From Sphingomonas lenta (GTDB taxonomy: Bacteria > Pseudomonadota > Alphaproteobacteria > Sphingomonadales > Sphingomonadaceae): DNA of 64,000 bases. Position 1 is the first letter of the stretch. Every line of letters begins with the position of its first letter. Below, piece by piece: positions 8,621 to 16,520 of this stretch. The DNA lies in assembly GCF_002288825.1 (NCBI RefSeq), contig NZ_NSLI01000003.1:186001-250000 (forward strand), written 5' to 3'. Position numbers and translations under genes: made by a program. The notes beneath the pieces are model-generated. The model worked only from the letters and a program-made list of their open reading frames with translations. It had not been told where the DNA came from and searched no databases.

Positions 8621-9496
8621 GTGCAGACCGTCCGCACCCTCCACGCGCTCCGCGAAGCGGTGGCGGAGTTCCGCGCAGAGGGCGCGCGCGTGGCGCTGGT
8701 GCCGACCATGGGGGCGCTGCACGCAGGCCATATGGCGCTGATCGAGGCGGCGCGGGGGCCGGGCGTGCGCGTGGTCGCGTCGATTTTCGTCAATCCCAAG
8801 CAGTTCGGGCCGAACGAGGATCTGGCGCGCTATCCGCGGCGGGAGGCGGGCGACGCACGCATGCTGGCCGAGCATGGCTGCGACCTGCTCTGGGCGCCGG
8901 CGGTCGAGGAGATGTACCCGGACGGCTTCGCGACGACGGTGTCAGTGGCGGGCGGGCTGACGGACGTGCTCGACGGGGCCGCGCGGCCGGGGCATTTCGA
9001 CGGCGTCGCGACCGTGGTCCTCAAGCTGTTCAATCAGGTGCGCCCGGATGTCGCCTATTTCGGCGAGAAGGACTGGCAACAGCTCGCCGTAGTCCGGCGC
9101 ATGGCGGCGGATCTGGACTGCGGCGTGGAGATCGTGGGCGTGCCGACGCAGCGCGAGGATGACGGGCTCGCGCTGTCGTCGCGCAACATCTATCTCGACG
9201 AGGGCGAGCGCGCCCGCGCGCTGGCGCTGCCGCGCGCGCTGGGCGTGGCGGCGCGGGCGATCGGGCGGGGTGAGCCGGCGGACGCCGCGCTGGCGGACGC
9301 GCGGGGGGCGTTGGAGAGCGCGGGGTTCGACGTCGATTACGTGGCGCTGGTCGATGCGGAGACGCTGGGCGAGGCGGACGCGGGCAGGCCGCGGCGGCTG
9401 CTGGCGGCGGCGCGGATCGGGACGACGCGGCTCATCGACAACGTGGCCGTCGAAGAAGTTCAACGCGTTAACCTTTCGGTGACCATGTTCGGGTGA
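8621..9496 (+). CDS. panC: Pantothenate synthetase
   Basis: 291 residues from GTG at 8621 with GAGAGG eight bases upstream. Condenses pantoate with beta-alanine using ATP, the last step of pantothenate synthesis. The nucleotide-binding signature is PTMGALHAGHMALIEAA, followed by SIFVNPKQFGPNEDLARYPR, YFGEKDWQQL and the KMSKS-like region LALSSRNIYLDEGER. Length and motif order are standard. It stands alone rather than with panB, next to a Sel1 gene that starts 38 bp after its stop. Confidence 0.95.
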   Translation: MQTVRTLHALREAVAEFRAEGARVALVPTMGALHAGHMALIEAARGPGVRVVASIFVNPKQFGPNEDLARYPRREAGDARMLAEHGCDLLWAPAVEEMYPDGFATTVSVAGGLTDVLDGAARPGHFDGVATVVLKLFNQVRPDVAYFGEKDWQQLAVVRRMAADLDCGVEIVGVPTQREDDGLALSSRNIYLDEGERARALALPRALGVAARAIGRGEPADAALADARGALESAGFDVDYVALVDAETLGEADAGRPRRLLAAARIGTTRLIDNVAVEEVQRVNLSVTMFG

Positions 9497-9534
9497 AAGT
9501 CGAGTCGTCACAGGCAAGTGACGGGGGGCTTCAC

Positions 9535-9831
9535 ATGGGCAACAGCCTGAAGAGCGCGAATTTTCTGATGGAGAGCCGGTTGCGGGACGCGGCGCGCGGG
9601 GACGCGCACGCCTTCTACGACCTGGGTGTGATCTATTCGACCGGCACCGGCGGCGCGGACCTCGACCTGATCGAGGCGCACAAGTGGTTCAACCTCGCCG
9701 CGGTGGCGGGGCTGGAGCCAGCCCAGGCGGCGCGCGCGGAGATCGCGGAGGATATGTCCGCCCGCGAGATCGCCGAAGCGCAGCGCCAAGCACGGGCTTG
9801 GCTCGGCATGACCAGAGCCCGAGCCGCCTAA
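9535..9831 (+). CDS. Small Sel1-repeat protein
   Basis: 98 residues. The ATG at 9535 is preceded by a GGGGGG purine run six bases upstream and is preferred to an earlier in-frame ATG at 9493, which overlaps panC. Residues 20-70 contain a Sel1-like repeat pair (AFYDLGVIYSTGTGGADLDLIEAHKW / FNLAAVAGLEPA), usually a protein-interaction scaffold. No signal peptide. The stop overlaps the topA stop on the other strand by 3 bp, so the two genes converge. Confidence 0.8.
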   Translation: MGNSLKSANFLMESRLRDAARGDAHAFYDLGVIYSTGTGGADLDLIEAHKWFNLAAVAGLEPAQAARAEIAEDMSAREIAEAQRQARAWLGMTRARAA

Positions 9832-12365
9832 CTCTTCTTCACGGCCGGCTTCTTCGCCGCCGCCTTCTTCGGTGCGGCCTTCTTGGCTGGCGCTTTCTTC
9901 TTTCCCTTAGCCGGCGCGGCCGCCGCTCTCGCGTCGAGGAGCTGCGCGGCTTCCTCCAGCGTCAGCTGGGCGGGTTCGACCGTCTTGGGCAGCGTGGCAT
10001 TGGTGGTGCCGTCCGTCACGTAGGGGCCGTAGCGGCCCTCCATCAGCTTGATCTCGGCCTCGGTGCGCGGGTGTGCGCCTAGTACGCGCAGGGGCTCGCG
10101 CGCCTGCCCGCGCTGCGGACGGCCGCCGCTGGCCGCTGCCTCGGCGAGCTTGACGACGGCGGCGTTCATGCCTGTCTCGAACACCTCGGCGGTCGAGGTC
10201 AGGCGGGCGTATTTGCCGCTGTGCGCGAGGTACGGGCCGTAGCGGCCGATCGACGCCGTGATCTCCTCGCCCGTCTCCGGATGTTTGCCGATCGTGCGCG
10301 GGAGGCTGAGCAGCTTGAGCGCCAGCTCCAGGTCGAGTTCGCCCGCGTCCTTGGGGATCGAGGCGCGCTTGGCGTCCTTGCCTTCGCCGAGCTGGATGTA
10401 CGGGCCGAAGCGGCCCGCCTTGCGCTCGACGAGCAGGCCGGTGGCGGGATCGACGCCCAGCGTCTCCGGGCCGGTGTCCTCGCCGGCGGCCCCGCCCGCC
10501 TGGGCGAAACGGCGGGTGAACTTGCATTCCGGGTAGTTGGAGCAGGCGATGAACACGCCGAAGCGGCCGCCTCGAAGCGACAGTCGTCCTTCGTTGCAGT
10601 TGGGGCAGAGTCTGGGGTCCGCTCCGTCGGCGCGCTCGGGGAAGAGGAACGGTTCGAGGAACTGGTCGAGTGCGGCGGTGATGTCGCTCGGCTTCTGCTC
10701 CATCACGTCCGCGGTGCGCGGCTTGAAGTCGCGCCAGAAGGCGTCGAGCACCGCCTGCCACTGGGCGCGGCCGCCCGACACCTCGTCGAGCTCGTCCTCG
10801 AGCTCGGCGGTGTAGTCGTACGCCACGTAGCGTTCGAAGAAGCGCTCCAGGAACGCGGTCACCAGGCGGCCGCTCTCCTCGGCGAAGAAGCGGTTCTTCT
10901 CCGTGCGGACATATTCGCGGTCCTTCAGCGTCTTGATGATCGACGCGTAGGTGGAGGGGCGGCCGATGCCGAGCTCCTCCATGCGCTTGACGAGCGAGGC
11001 TTCGGAGAAGCGGGGCGGGGGCTGGGTGAAGTGCTGCTCGGCGTCGACGCCCTGCTTGGCGGGCGCGTCGCCCTCGCGCAGGCGCGGCAGGCGGCGGGAG
11101 TCTTCATCACCCTCATCGTCGCGGCCTTCCTCATAGAGCGCGAGATAGCCGGGGAAGAGCACCACCTGGCCGGTGGCGCGCAGCACGTGGCGGCCGGTGC
11201 CGTCGGCGAGGTCGATCGTGGTGCGCTCGAGCCGCGCGGACGCCATCTGCGACGCCAGCGCGCGCTTCCAGATGAGCTCGTAAAGGCGGGCGTGGTCGCC
11301 GCTCCCTACCCGGTCGCGGCCGAAGTCGGTGGGGCGAATCGCCTCGTGCGCCTCCTGCGCGTTCTTGGCCTTGGTCTGGTACTGGCGCGGTTTGTCGGGG
11401 ACGTAGTGCGCGTCGTAGCGGTCGGCGACCGCGCGGCGCGCGGCGCTGATCGCCGAGCCGTCCATCTGGACGCCGTCGGTGCGCATATAGGTGATGGCGC
11501 CGTCCTCGTAGAGCTGCTGCGCGATTCGCATCGTGTGGTCGGCGGAGAAGCCGAGCTTGCGCGCCGCCTCCTGCTGGAGCGTGGAGGTGGTGAAGGGCGG
11601 CGGCGGGTTGCGCGTCGCGGGCCTGGTCTCGACCGACTGGACGGAGAAGCGGCCAGCCTCGACGTCGGCCTTGGCGCGCATGGCGGTGCCCTGGTCGCCG
11701 ATCGACAGGCGGTCGAGCTTGTCGCCGTTCCACGTGCTCAGCCGCGCCTGGAAGGGCGTGCCGTCCTGCTCGAATCGGGCGGTGACCGACCAATACTCCT
11801 GCGCCTTGAAGCGCTCGATCTCCCGCTCGCGCTCGACGATGAGGCGCAAGGCCACCGACTGGACGCGGCCCGCCGACTTGGCGCCGGGCAGCTTGCGCCA
11901 CAGCACGGGCGAGAGGGTGAAGCCGACGAGATAGTCGAGCGCGCGCCTGGCCTTGTAGGCGTCGATCAGGTCCTGGTCGAGCTCGCGGGGCCTAGCCATC
12001 GCCTCGGTGACGGCCTGCTTGGTGATGGCGTTGAACGTGACGCGCTGGACGTCCTTGGGCAGCGCCTTGCGCCCGCGCAGCACCTCCTGGACGTGCCAGG
12101 AGATCGCCTCGCCCTCGCGGTCGGGGTCGGTGGCGAGGATCAGCCGCTCCGCGTGCTTAGCCTCGTCGGCGATGGCGCGGAGCTGCTTGGCCTTGTCGGC
12201 GTAGTTCTCCCACTCCATCGCGAACCCTTCGTCCGGGTTTACCGACCCGTCCTTGGGCGGCAGGTCGCGGACATGGCCGTAGGAGGCGAGCACGCGGTAG
12301 TCGCGGCCGAGATACTTTTCGATGGTTTTGGCCTTGGCGGGCGATTCGACGATGACGAGCTGCAT
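9828..12365 (-). CDS. topA: DNA topoisomerase I (type IA)
   Basis: 845 residues. Toprim domain at the N-terminus (IVESPAKAKTIEKYLG, TDPDREGEAISWH), active-site tyrosine in ITYMRTDGVQM near residue 300, one four-Cys zinc ribbon (CPNC ... CSNYPEC) near residue 590, then topA C-terminal repeats each with GRYGPY or GRFGPY. The last ~35 residues are a Lys/Ala/Pro tail (repeated AKKAAPKK-like units), a DNA-binding tail often seen in actinobacterial and alphaproteobacterial TopA. It relaxes negative supercoils. The ATG at 12365 starts exactly at MQLVIVESPAKA. Confidence 0.96.
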   Translation of the reverse strand: MQLVIVESPAKAKTIEKYLGRDYRVLASYGHVRDLPPKDGSVNPDEGFAMEWENYADKAKQLRAIADEAKHAERLILATDPDREGEAISWHVQEVLRGRKALPKDVQRVTFNAITKQAVTEAMARPRELDQDLIDAYKARRALDYLVGFTLSPVLWRKLPGAKSAGRVQSVALRLIVEREREIERFKAQEYWSVTARFEQDGTPFQARLSTWNGDKLDRLSIGDQGTAMRAKADVEAGRFSVQSVETRPATRNPPPPFTTSTLQQEAARKLGFSADHTMRIAQQLYEDGAITYMRTDGVQMDGSAISAARRAVADRYDAHYVPDKPRQYQTKAKNAQEAHEAIRPTDFGRDRVGSGDHARLYELIWKRALASQMASARLERTTIDLADGTGRHVLRATGQVVLFPGYLALYEEGRDDEGDEDSRRLPRLREGDAPAKQGVDAEQHFTQPPPRFSEASLVKRMEELGIGRPSTYASIIKTLKDREYVRTEKNRFFAEESGRLVTAFLERFFERYVAYDYTAELEDELDEVSGGRAQWQAVLDAFWRDFKPRTADVMEQKPSDITAALDQFLEPFLFPERADGADPRLCPNCNEGRLSLRGGRFGVFIACSNYPECKFTRRFAQAGGAAGEDTGPETLGVDPATGLLVERKAGRFGPYIQLGEGKDAKRASIPKDAGELDLELALKLLSLPRTIGKHPETGEEITASIGRYGPYLAHSGKYARLTSTAEVFETGMNAAVVKLAEAAASGGRPQRGQAREPLRVLGAHPRTEAEIKLMEGRYGPYVTDGTTNATLPKTVEPAQLTLEEAAQLLDARAAAAPAKGKKKAPAKKAAPKKAAAKKPAVKKS

Positions 12366-12626
12366 GGGGTGTTTTGGGCGTCCTTACGTGTACGCGCGAG
12401 GGTGGGGAGCCGGCGACGGCGGCGTCAAGCGGCGGGGCGAAGGTAACGAAGGTAAGCGGGCGTCGGCGCGAAATCACGACGAACCGTTGCGACGGGGCCG
12501 GGTCGATCGCGGAACGACCTTGTCCCACGGTTCGCCGCAAACCGTCTTTTCGCGGCCTGGCCGGGGCGGCTAAACCCTGGGCCACGCGGGTGGGGGGCCA
12601 TCAGCGGCGAGTGCGTGTCGAAGTCC

Positions 12627-12839
12627 ATGAGTACGAAGTTCGATCCCGAACACCTCCTGGCGGCCGAGCGGGCCGAGGCGGATGCGCGGCAGGCGATCGG
12701 CAGGGCGAAGCGGATCGTCAAGCGCTCGCGCGACCTGCTGTTGGGCCGGCATGTGGGTTCCGAGCCGATCGGCGGCGGAACGGAGCCGATCGACGGACGT
12801 CGCGGCGCGGGCGAGTCGGCGGTTGACGCGGCCGAGTAG
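12627..12839 (+). CDS. Small hypothetical protein
   Basis: 70 residues, basic and helical in the first half (EHLLAAERAEADARQAIGRA, then KRIVKRSRDLLLG), Gly/Glu-rich in the second. Codon choice is that of a real high-GC gene (mainly CTG, ATC, GAC, GCG), which argues against a chance frame. No Shine-Dalgarno sequence is obvious, and the upstream in-frame ATG at 12615 is an alternative. No known domain recognised. Confidence 0.42.
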   Translation: MSTKFDPEHLLAAERAEADARQAIGRAKRIVKRSRDLLLGRHVGSEPIGGGTEPIDGRRGAGESAVDAAE

Positions 12840-13245
12840 GGTTCGACCGGCCGGCCGAAGTTTACGGACGTTGAGGCGTGGACGCTTACTGTGGCCGCTT
12901 GCGCCCGCGACGCCGCCGCGACGCGTCCGGAACGCGACGGTGAAGCGACGCCGGGGCGACCGGCGCGCGACGACGGCGCGACACGGAGGCGACACGGCCG
13001 CGCCGCCCGCGCGTCCGTGTCGCGGCACGTTTGTACCTCGACGCGCCGCGTGAGCGACGCACGCAAGGCGGGATTGAAGCGGCGGGAGCGGGGCTCCCGT
13101 GTCGAGTCGGGCCGGTGCATGCGCGGACGCTGGCACGGGTCGATGCTTGTAGGACAGGGGAGTGTGAGACGAAAAGAGAGCGTCCGCAATGGGTGGAAAG
13201 CGGACGCAACTCGCGCAGCATTCGGTTTGGCTATAGTGTAGCCGA
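12840..13245. other. 406-bp gene-free stretch
   Basis: No reading frame here has convincing codon use on either strand. The stretch holds an inverted repeat with 10-bp arms (GCGACACGGA at 12978-12987 and its complement at 13014-13023) and one copy of a GTCCGC/GCGGAC palindrome at 13182-13205. It separates two unrelated small genes. I see no RNA gene. Confidence 0.5.
13182..13205. repeat. 24-bp GTCCGC...GCGGAC palindromic repeat, copy 1
   Basis: Arms GTCCGC and GCGGAC enclose a core reading AATGGGTGGAAA. A second copy at 13652-13675 has the same arms and a core of TATGGGTCGAAA. The two copies flank the small lipoprotein gene 13246-13623. The short length and matching cores suggest a dispersed intergenic palindrome. 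Confidence 0.6.
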
Positions 13246-13623
13246 TCAGCACGGACCGTGCCAGAAAACATCCTGCAGAGGCTCCGAATAGCAGCCGATC
13301 GGCATAGGGAGGCGTCGCTCATTCTGCGCCACGTGATAGCCCCAGCCGCCGTCGAAGTAGGGCTTAACCGAGATATCCACGCCCCAAGAGTGGACAGTAA
13401 CCGAGTGCGGCTCAAGGCTCGCTATTGTCGGCGGCCACCTACCAACCGGGACGTCTACCCAATCGTTCGGCGGCCTCAGCGGATGATGGGTCGCCAACAT
13501 GCGAGCCTCGTCCCTGATCGCCCGCAACTTGTCAGGATCGGAAACCGGCGCAACGCAGCCGCCGACCAAAGCAGCGCTGAACAGGCTCGTGCATACGGCC
13601 ATGAGCTTTCTTCGCTGCTTCAT
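13246..13623 (-). CDS. Small lipoprotein, unknown function
   Basis: 125 residues from the ATG at 13623 (MKQRRKLMAVCTSLFSAALV, then lipobox GGC). The mature part is about 100 residues, rich in His, Pro and Trp, with no domain I recognise. Codon use here is less GC-biased than in neighbouring genes, and the gene lies between two copies of a short palindrome and beside larger repeats, which together suggest a mobile or recently acquired context. An ATG at 13641 is an upstream alternative. Confidence 0.62.
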   Translation of the reverse strand: MKQRRKLMAVCTSLFSAALVGGCVAPVSDPDKLRAIRDEARMLATHHPLRPPNDWVDVPVGRWPPTIASLEPHSVTVHSWGVDISVKPYFDGGWGYHVAQNERRLPMPIGCYSEPLQDVFWHGPC

Positions 13624-13651
13624 CGCCGAACTTGAGCACATTAGGGTGCAT

Positions 13652-13675
13652 GTCCGCTATGGGTCGAAAGCGGAC
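13652..13675. repeat. 24-bp GTCCGC...GCGGAC palindromic repeat, copy 2
   Basis: Same arms and nearly the same core as the copy at 13182-13205, in the same orientation. It lies just upstream of the lipoprotein start codon, six bases before the larger palindromic element at 13681. Confidence 0.6.
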
Positions 13676-13680
13676 GGGCG

Positions 13681-13814
13681 AGTTCCTCCCCGGAACGGGG
13701 AGGGGGACCGCGCCCGTAGGGCGTGGTGGAGGGGTCTCTCGACGGGAACCGCCCTTCGCAGCCGCCCCTCCACCATGCTGCGCATGGTCCCCCTCCCCGT
13801 TCCGGGGAGGAACT
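13681..13814. repeat. 134-bp palindromic element, gene-less relative of the DUF559 element
   Basis: Perfect 29-bp terminal inverted repeats at 13681-13709 and 13786-13814 (outer part AGTTCCTCCCCGGAACGGGG). A second inverted pair lies inside (GTGGTGGAGGGG at 13722-13733 against CCCCTCCACCAT near 13766). Both halves match the two ends of the element at 56558-57009: the left half shares the GTGGAGGGG...CTCGACG...CCGCCC run, the right half shares CCGCCCCTCCACCA and GGTCCCCCTCCCCGTTCCGG. It therefore looks like an internal-deletion derivative that has lost the DUF559 gene. Confidence 0.72.
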
Positions 13815-13854
13815 GGGTACGTCACTGCTACGCTGGTGAGGCCCGAGGTCGTCA

Positions 13855-13965
13855 GCGCCGCGGCGAAGCCGCGTCGTCGATCAGCAGGGCCGGACGAGGG
13901 CCGGCCCGCTGTCGGCCGGACCGCGCCTGAAGGCGCGCGGGGCTAAGCTCGCTTAGCCCCGCGCG
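13855..13965 (+). repeat. Modular hairpin element, copy a (3' side of serralysin)
   Basis: Constant module GCGCCGCGGCGAAGCCGCGT plus CGTCG at 13855-13879, then hairpin V1 with arms GGGCCGG/CCGGCCC, linker GTCGGCCGG, then hairpin V2 at 13934-13965 with perfect 15-bp arms (CGCGCGGGGCTAAGC and complement, 2-nt spacer). V2 ends six bases short of the serralysin stop codon, so in the serralysin transcript it would be the first structure after the stop. Confidence 0.75.
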
Positions 13966-13971
13966 GCGCGG

Positions 13972-15489
13972 TCAGAGGATGAGGTCCGCTCCCGTCATCT
14001 GCCCGTTCACGTACAGCACCCAGTCCGCCACGCGGTCGCCGTTCACGTCAGCGCTGAGCGTGGTGAGGCCCGTGGAGGAGCTGTAGCTGCCGATCAGCTG
14101 GCCCGACACGCCGGTGAAGGACGACACGATCGTGAACGCCTGGTCGCCCGACACGTTGGTGCGCGCGTCGATCAGCGACACGTCGATCTTGTCCGTGCCC
14201 GACACGAAGTCGTACACACGGTCGATCGCGCCCGAGCGGCTGTCGGCGGTGGACCTGAACACGAAGCGGTCCGCGCCCGTGCCGCCGTAGAGTGCGTCCG
14301 CGCCGCCGCCGCCCTGGATCACGTCGTTGCCGGCGTTGCCGCGCAGCGTGTTGGCGTATTCGTTGCCGATCATCGTATCGGCGCCCGAGCCGCCGTTGGC
14401 GTTCTCCACGATCACGCCGACCGCGATGGCGACGTTGCCGGTCAGGCCGCCCACGTTCGAGAAGGCGCCGTCGTTCAGGTCGATGCGCTGCGTCTGCGTG
14501 TAGCCGGAGAAGTCGAGCGTATCGACGCCGCCCGCGTCCCACACCGCGAAGATCACGGGCGTGGACGCCGACGTGGCCGTGTAGAAGTCGCGGCCCGTGG
14601 TGGAGTTGAACCCGTACACGTCGTTGCCCGTGCGCGTGCTCGTGTTCGCGCCGTAGAGCCGCTGGATCGCGGCGATGTCGTCAACGAGCGGTGCGGCCGC
14701 GTAATAGCCGCCGTTGTTGCCGCCCGTGTTCGTCTCCGACCAGTAGCTCATCAGCGTGTACTGGCGCGTGTCCTCGTAGTAGATCGCGCTGTTGCTGTAC
14801 GTCGGCGAGCCGGTGCCGGCGTTGTAGTCGCCGGGATGGCCCAGGCCCAGCGCGTGGCCGACCTCGTGGGTGAGCGTGTGGCGGCCGTAGTTGAGGTGCG
14901 CGGGCGACGCGTTGTAGCTGATCGAGCTGTTGACCCACACGTCGCCGCCCACACCCGAGCCGGGGTAGTAGGCGAACGCCGCCGCGCCGTCCGCGCCGGA
15001 CGAATAGTTGCCGAACAGCATCTGCGCGGAGTTGCTGTAGCCGGTGGAGTCCTGCTGGCGCGTGAAGGTGAGGTTGGCGACGTCCGACCAGCTCTGGAGC
15101 GCGCGCTGCGTTTGCGCGATCTGGGTGGCGTTGAAGCGGGTGAAGCCCGCCGTGTCGTCGGGCATGGTCGCGGGCGCGGTCGAGCGGAACGCGTAGGTGA
15201 TCGTCGCCGCCTGGCCGATGACGCCCGAGCCGTTCCAGGTCTGGCCCGCGCGGCCGATCTGCGCCGCGGCCTCGGCGGTGGTGAAGCTCTGCTTGTTGTT
15301 GGGGCCGTAGCCGCCGCGGTCGTCGGCGTTGAGCGCGTAGTTCGGGCCGGACGCCGCGCCCGCGTCGTCCTCCTCCTTCTTGGCCGCGAACGCGCGTGGG
15401 CCGGCGAAGCCCACGGCCGGGCGGGCGATATCCAGGTCGGGCAGGAACTCGCCGTCTTGCAGGCGCGCCATCAAACGTTCAGGTCTCAT
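13972..15489 (-). CDS. Serralysin-type secreted metalloprotease (M10B) with RTX repeats
   Basis: 505 residues, no Sec signal, as expected for type I secretion. N-terminal propeptide-like ~70 residues, then the metzincin catalytic domain with zinc site HEVGHALGLGHPGDY near residue 210 and Met-turn YTLMSYWSE near residue 250. The C-terminal half contains RTX glycine repeats (GGSGADTMIGNEYANTLRGN, GNAGNDVIQGGGGADALYGG) that bind calcium, and ends in the serralysin C-terminal domain (GADLIL) carrying the secretion signal. A cognate inhibitor gene is divergent at 15519. No HlyB/HlyD/TolC-like exporter is in the window, so export genes must lie elsewhere. Confidence 0.93.
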   Translation of the reverse strand: MRPERLMARLQDGEFLPDLDIARPAVGFAGPRAFAAKKEEDDAGAASGPNYALNADDRGGYGPNNKQSFTTAEAAAQIGRAGQTWNGSGVIGQAATITYAFRSTAPATMPDDTAGFTRFNATQIAQTQRALQSWSDVANLTFTRQQDSTGYSNSAQMLFGNYSSGADGAAAFAYYPGSGVGGDVWVNSSISYNASPAHLNYGRHTLTHEVGHALGLGHPGDYNAGTGSPTYSNSAIYYEDTRQYTLMSYWSETNTGGNNGGYYAAAPLVDDIAAIQRLYGANTSTRTGNDVYGFNSTTGRDFYTATSASTPVIFAVWDAGGVDTLDFSGYTQTQRIDLNDGAFSNVGGLTGNVAIAVGVIVENANGGSGADTMIGNEYANTLRGNAGNDVIQGGGGADALYGGTGADRFVFRSTADSRSGAIDRVYDFVSGTDKIDVSLIDARTNVSGDQAFTIVSSFTGVSGQLIGSYSSSTGLTTLSADVNGDRVADWVLYVNGQMTGADLIL

Positions 15490-15518
15490 GCAACCCCTCC
15501 TTTTATGTGGCGGTCGTC

Positions 15519-15989
15519 ATGCGCATCGAAGAACATGCCGACCGGGCGTCCCGCCGGTTTCTCGGCCGGTCGGGACACCGGGGTGGAGTGTTCACCCTGT
15601 TTCTGGCCCTGGCAATCGGCGCGCAGCCGCTGGGCGCGTGCGGAGGGACGATGAGCGATCAAGCGCCCGGAAAGAACGCCAGCCTGCGCCTGGCCGAGCC
15701 CCCCGAGCTGGCGGGCGAATGGCGGATCACCGGCGGGACGGCGGGGCCGTGCTCGGTGCGGCTGGAGGTGGCGCGTGTGGAGGCGGCGAACGCGCACGCG
15801 CTGACGGACGCGGGCGGGTGCCTGGAGGGGCTGGTGGGGAGGCCGGTCGCGGGCTGGCGGCCAGCGCCGGACGGGATCGAGCTCGCTGGGCCGGACCGGC
15901 TGGCGGTGGTGCTGTTCGCGTGGACGGGCGACGCGGCGGTGGCGAGCGGGCCGGGCGGGCGGGTGCTGACGTTGCGGCGGGTGGAGTAG
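15519..15989 (+). CDS. Inh/AprI-family inhibitor of serralysin, probable lipoprotein
   Basis: Up to 156 residues from ATG 15519; a GTG at 15588 would start right at the hydrophobic stretch FTLFLALAIGAQP and is a strong alternative. The signal ends in a lipobox-like LGAC. The mature part is a small beta-barrel pattern typical of Pfam Inh: ELAGEWRITGG, a conserved Cys pair (GPCSVRL ... GGCLEG), PVAGWRPAPDGIELAG and VLTLRRVE. These periplasmic inhibitors bind the protease active site through their N-terminal strand and protect the producer. Head-to-head placement with the serralysin gene supports a functional pair. Confidence 0.8.
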   Translation: MRIEEHADRASRRFLGRSGHRGGVFTLFLALAIGAQPLGACGGTMSDQAPGKNASLRLAEPPELAGEWRITGGTAGPCSVRLEVARVEAANAHALTDAGGCLEGLVGRPVAGWRPAPDGIELAGPDRLAVVLFAWTGDAAVASGPGGRVLTLRRVE

Positions 15990-15996
15990 CGGGTCA

Positions 15997-16081
15997 GCGC
16001 CGCGGCGAAGCCGCGTCGTCGATCGACACGGCGGGACAAGCGCCCGCCGGTCGTCGGCCGGGCCGTCTCCTTTTTGCCGGG
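15997..16081 (+). repeat. Modular hairpin element, copy b (between inh and the DUF4440 gene)
   Basis: Constant module at 15997-16022, V1 hairpin with arms GGCGGG/CCCGCC, linker GTCGGCCGGG. The V2 part is degenerate: only CCGGGGCTAAGC, shared with copy a, remains, with no clear partner arm. The module starts 7 bases after the inh stop, and the V2 end lies 12 bases from the stop of the convergent DUF4440 gene. Confidence 0.65.
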
Positions 16082-16093
16082 GCTAAGCTGCGC

Positions 16094-16462
16094 CTATCCC
16101 TCGGCGGAGGCGGCCAGCGGCGGTGTCTGCTGATGCTGCACGACCCGCCAGACCTCATGCTCCAGCCGCCGGATCACCGAGGTGCAGTGCGCCTCGTAAC
16201 CGTTATGCCCTTCCTTCTCCGCGCGGACGCGGTAGGCGATGACGATCAGCCCTTCCTGCGGACGCGAGACTTGGCGCTGGTCGAGCTCGGCCCGGTCCCA
16301 GACGGGGGTGGACTTGACCGCCTCCTTCGCCTCGCGGCCGGCATAGACGTAAGGCGGGTGGGGGAGGACCATCAGGACCTGGTCGTCGACCTTCTCCTCG
16401 TAATTGTCCGGCCCCTCGATCCACAGGCTCTGCTCGAAACCCCAGAGACGTTCGTCGTCCAT
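16094..16462 (-). CDS. NTF2-like / DUF4440 family protein
   Basis: 122 residues, single NTF2-like domain: acidic N-terminal helix (DDERLWGFEQSLWIEGPDNY), then VLMVLPHPPYVYAG, RPQEGLIVIAYRV and terminal strand WRVVQHQQTPP. The pattern matches the DUF4440 subgroup of SnoaL-like proteins. No catalytic residues are obvious, so enzyme versus binding role is open. No signal peptide. It is upstream of nothing on the same strand except dprA, 58 bp away. Confidence 0.75.
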   Translation of the reverse strand: MDDERLWGFEQSLWIEGPDNYEEKVDDQVLMVLPHPPYVYAGREAKEAVKSTPVWDRAELDQRQVSRPQEGLIVIAYRVRAEKEGHNGYEAHCTSVIRRLEHEVWRVVQHQQTPPLAASAEG

Positions 16463-16520
16463 CTACATGCCTCCATATGTCGAGGCGTAAGCGGGCGGGG
16501 GCGGGGGAGGTTCCCGGAGG

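Noticed and set aside
10221..12446. Long open frame of 741 codons opposite topA
   Set aside because: It is antisense to a certain topA gene and its composition (Ala/Gly/Arg/Val rich, no motifs) is what the complementary strand of GC-rich coding DNA yields.
12840..13245. Possible small RNA or gene in the gap
   Set aside because: Inverted repeats are present, but no promoter, terminator or codon bias supports a transcript.
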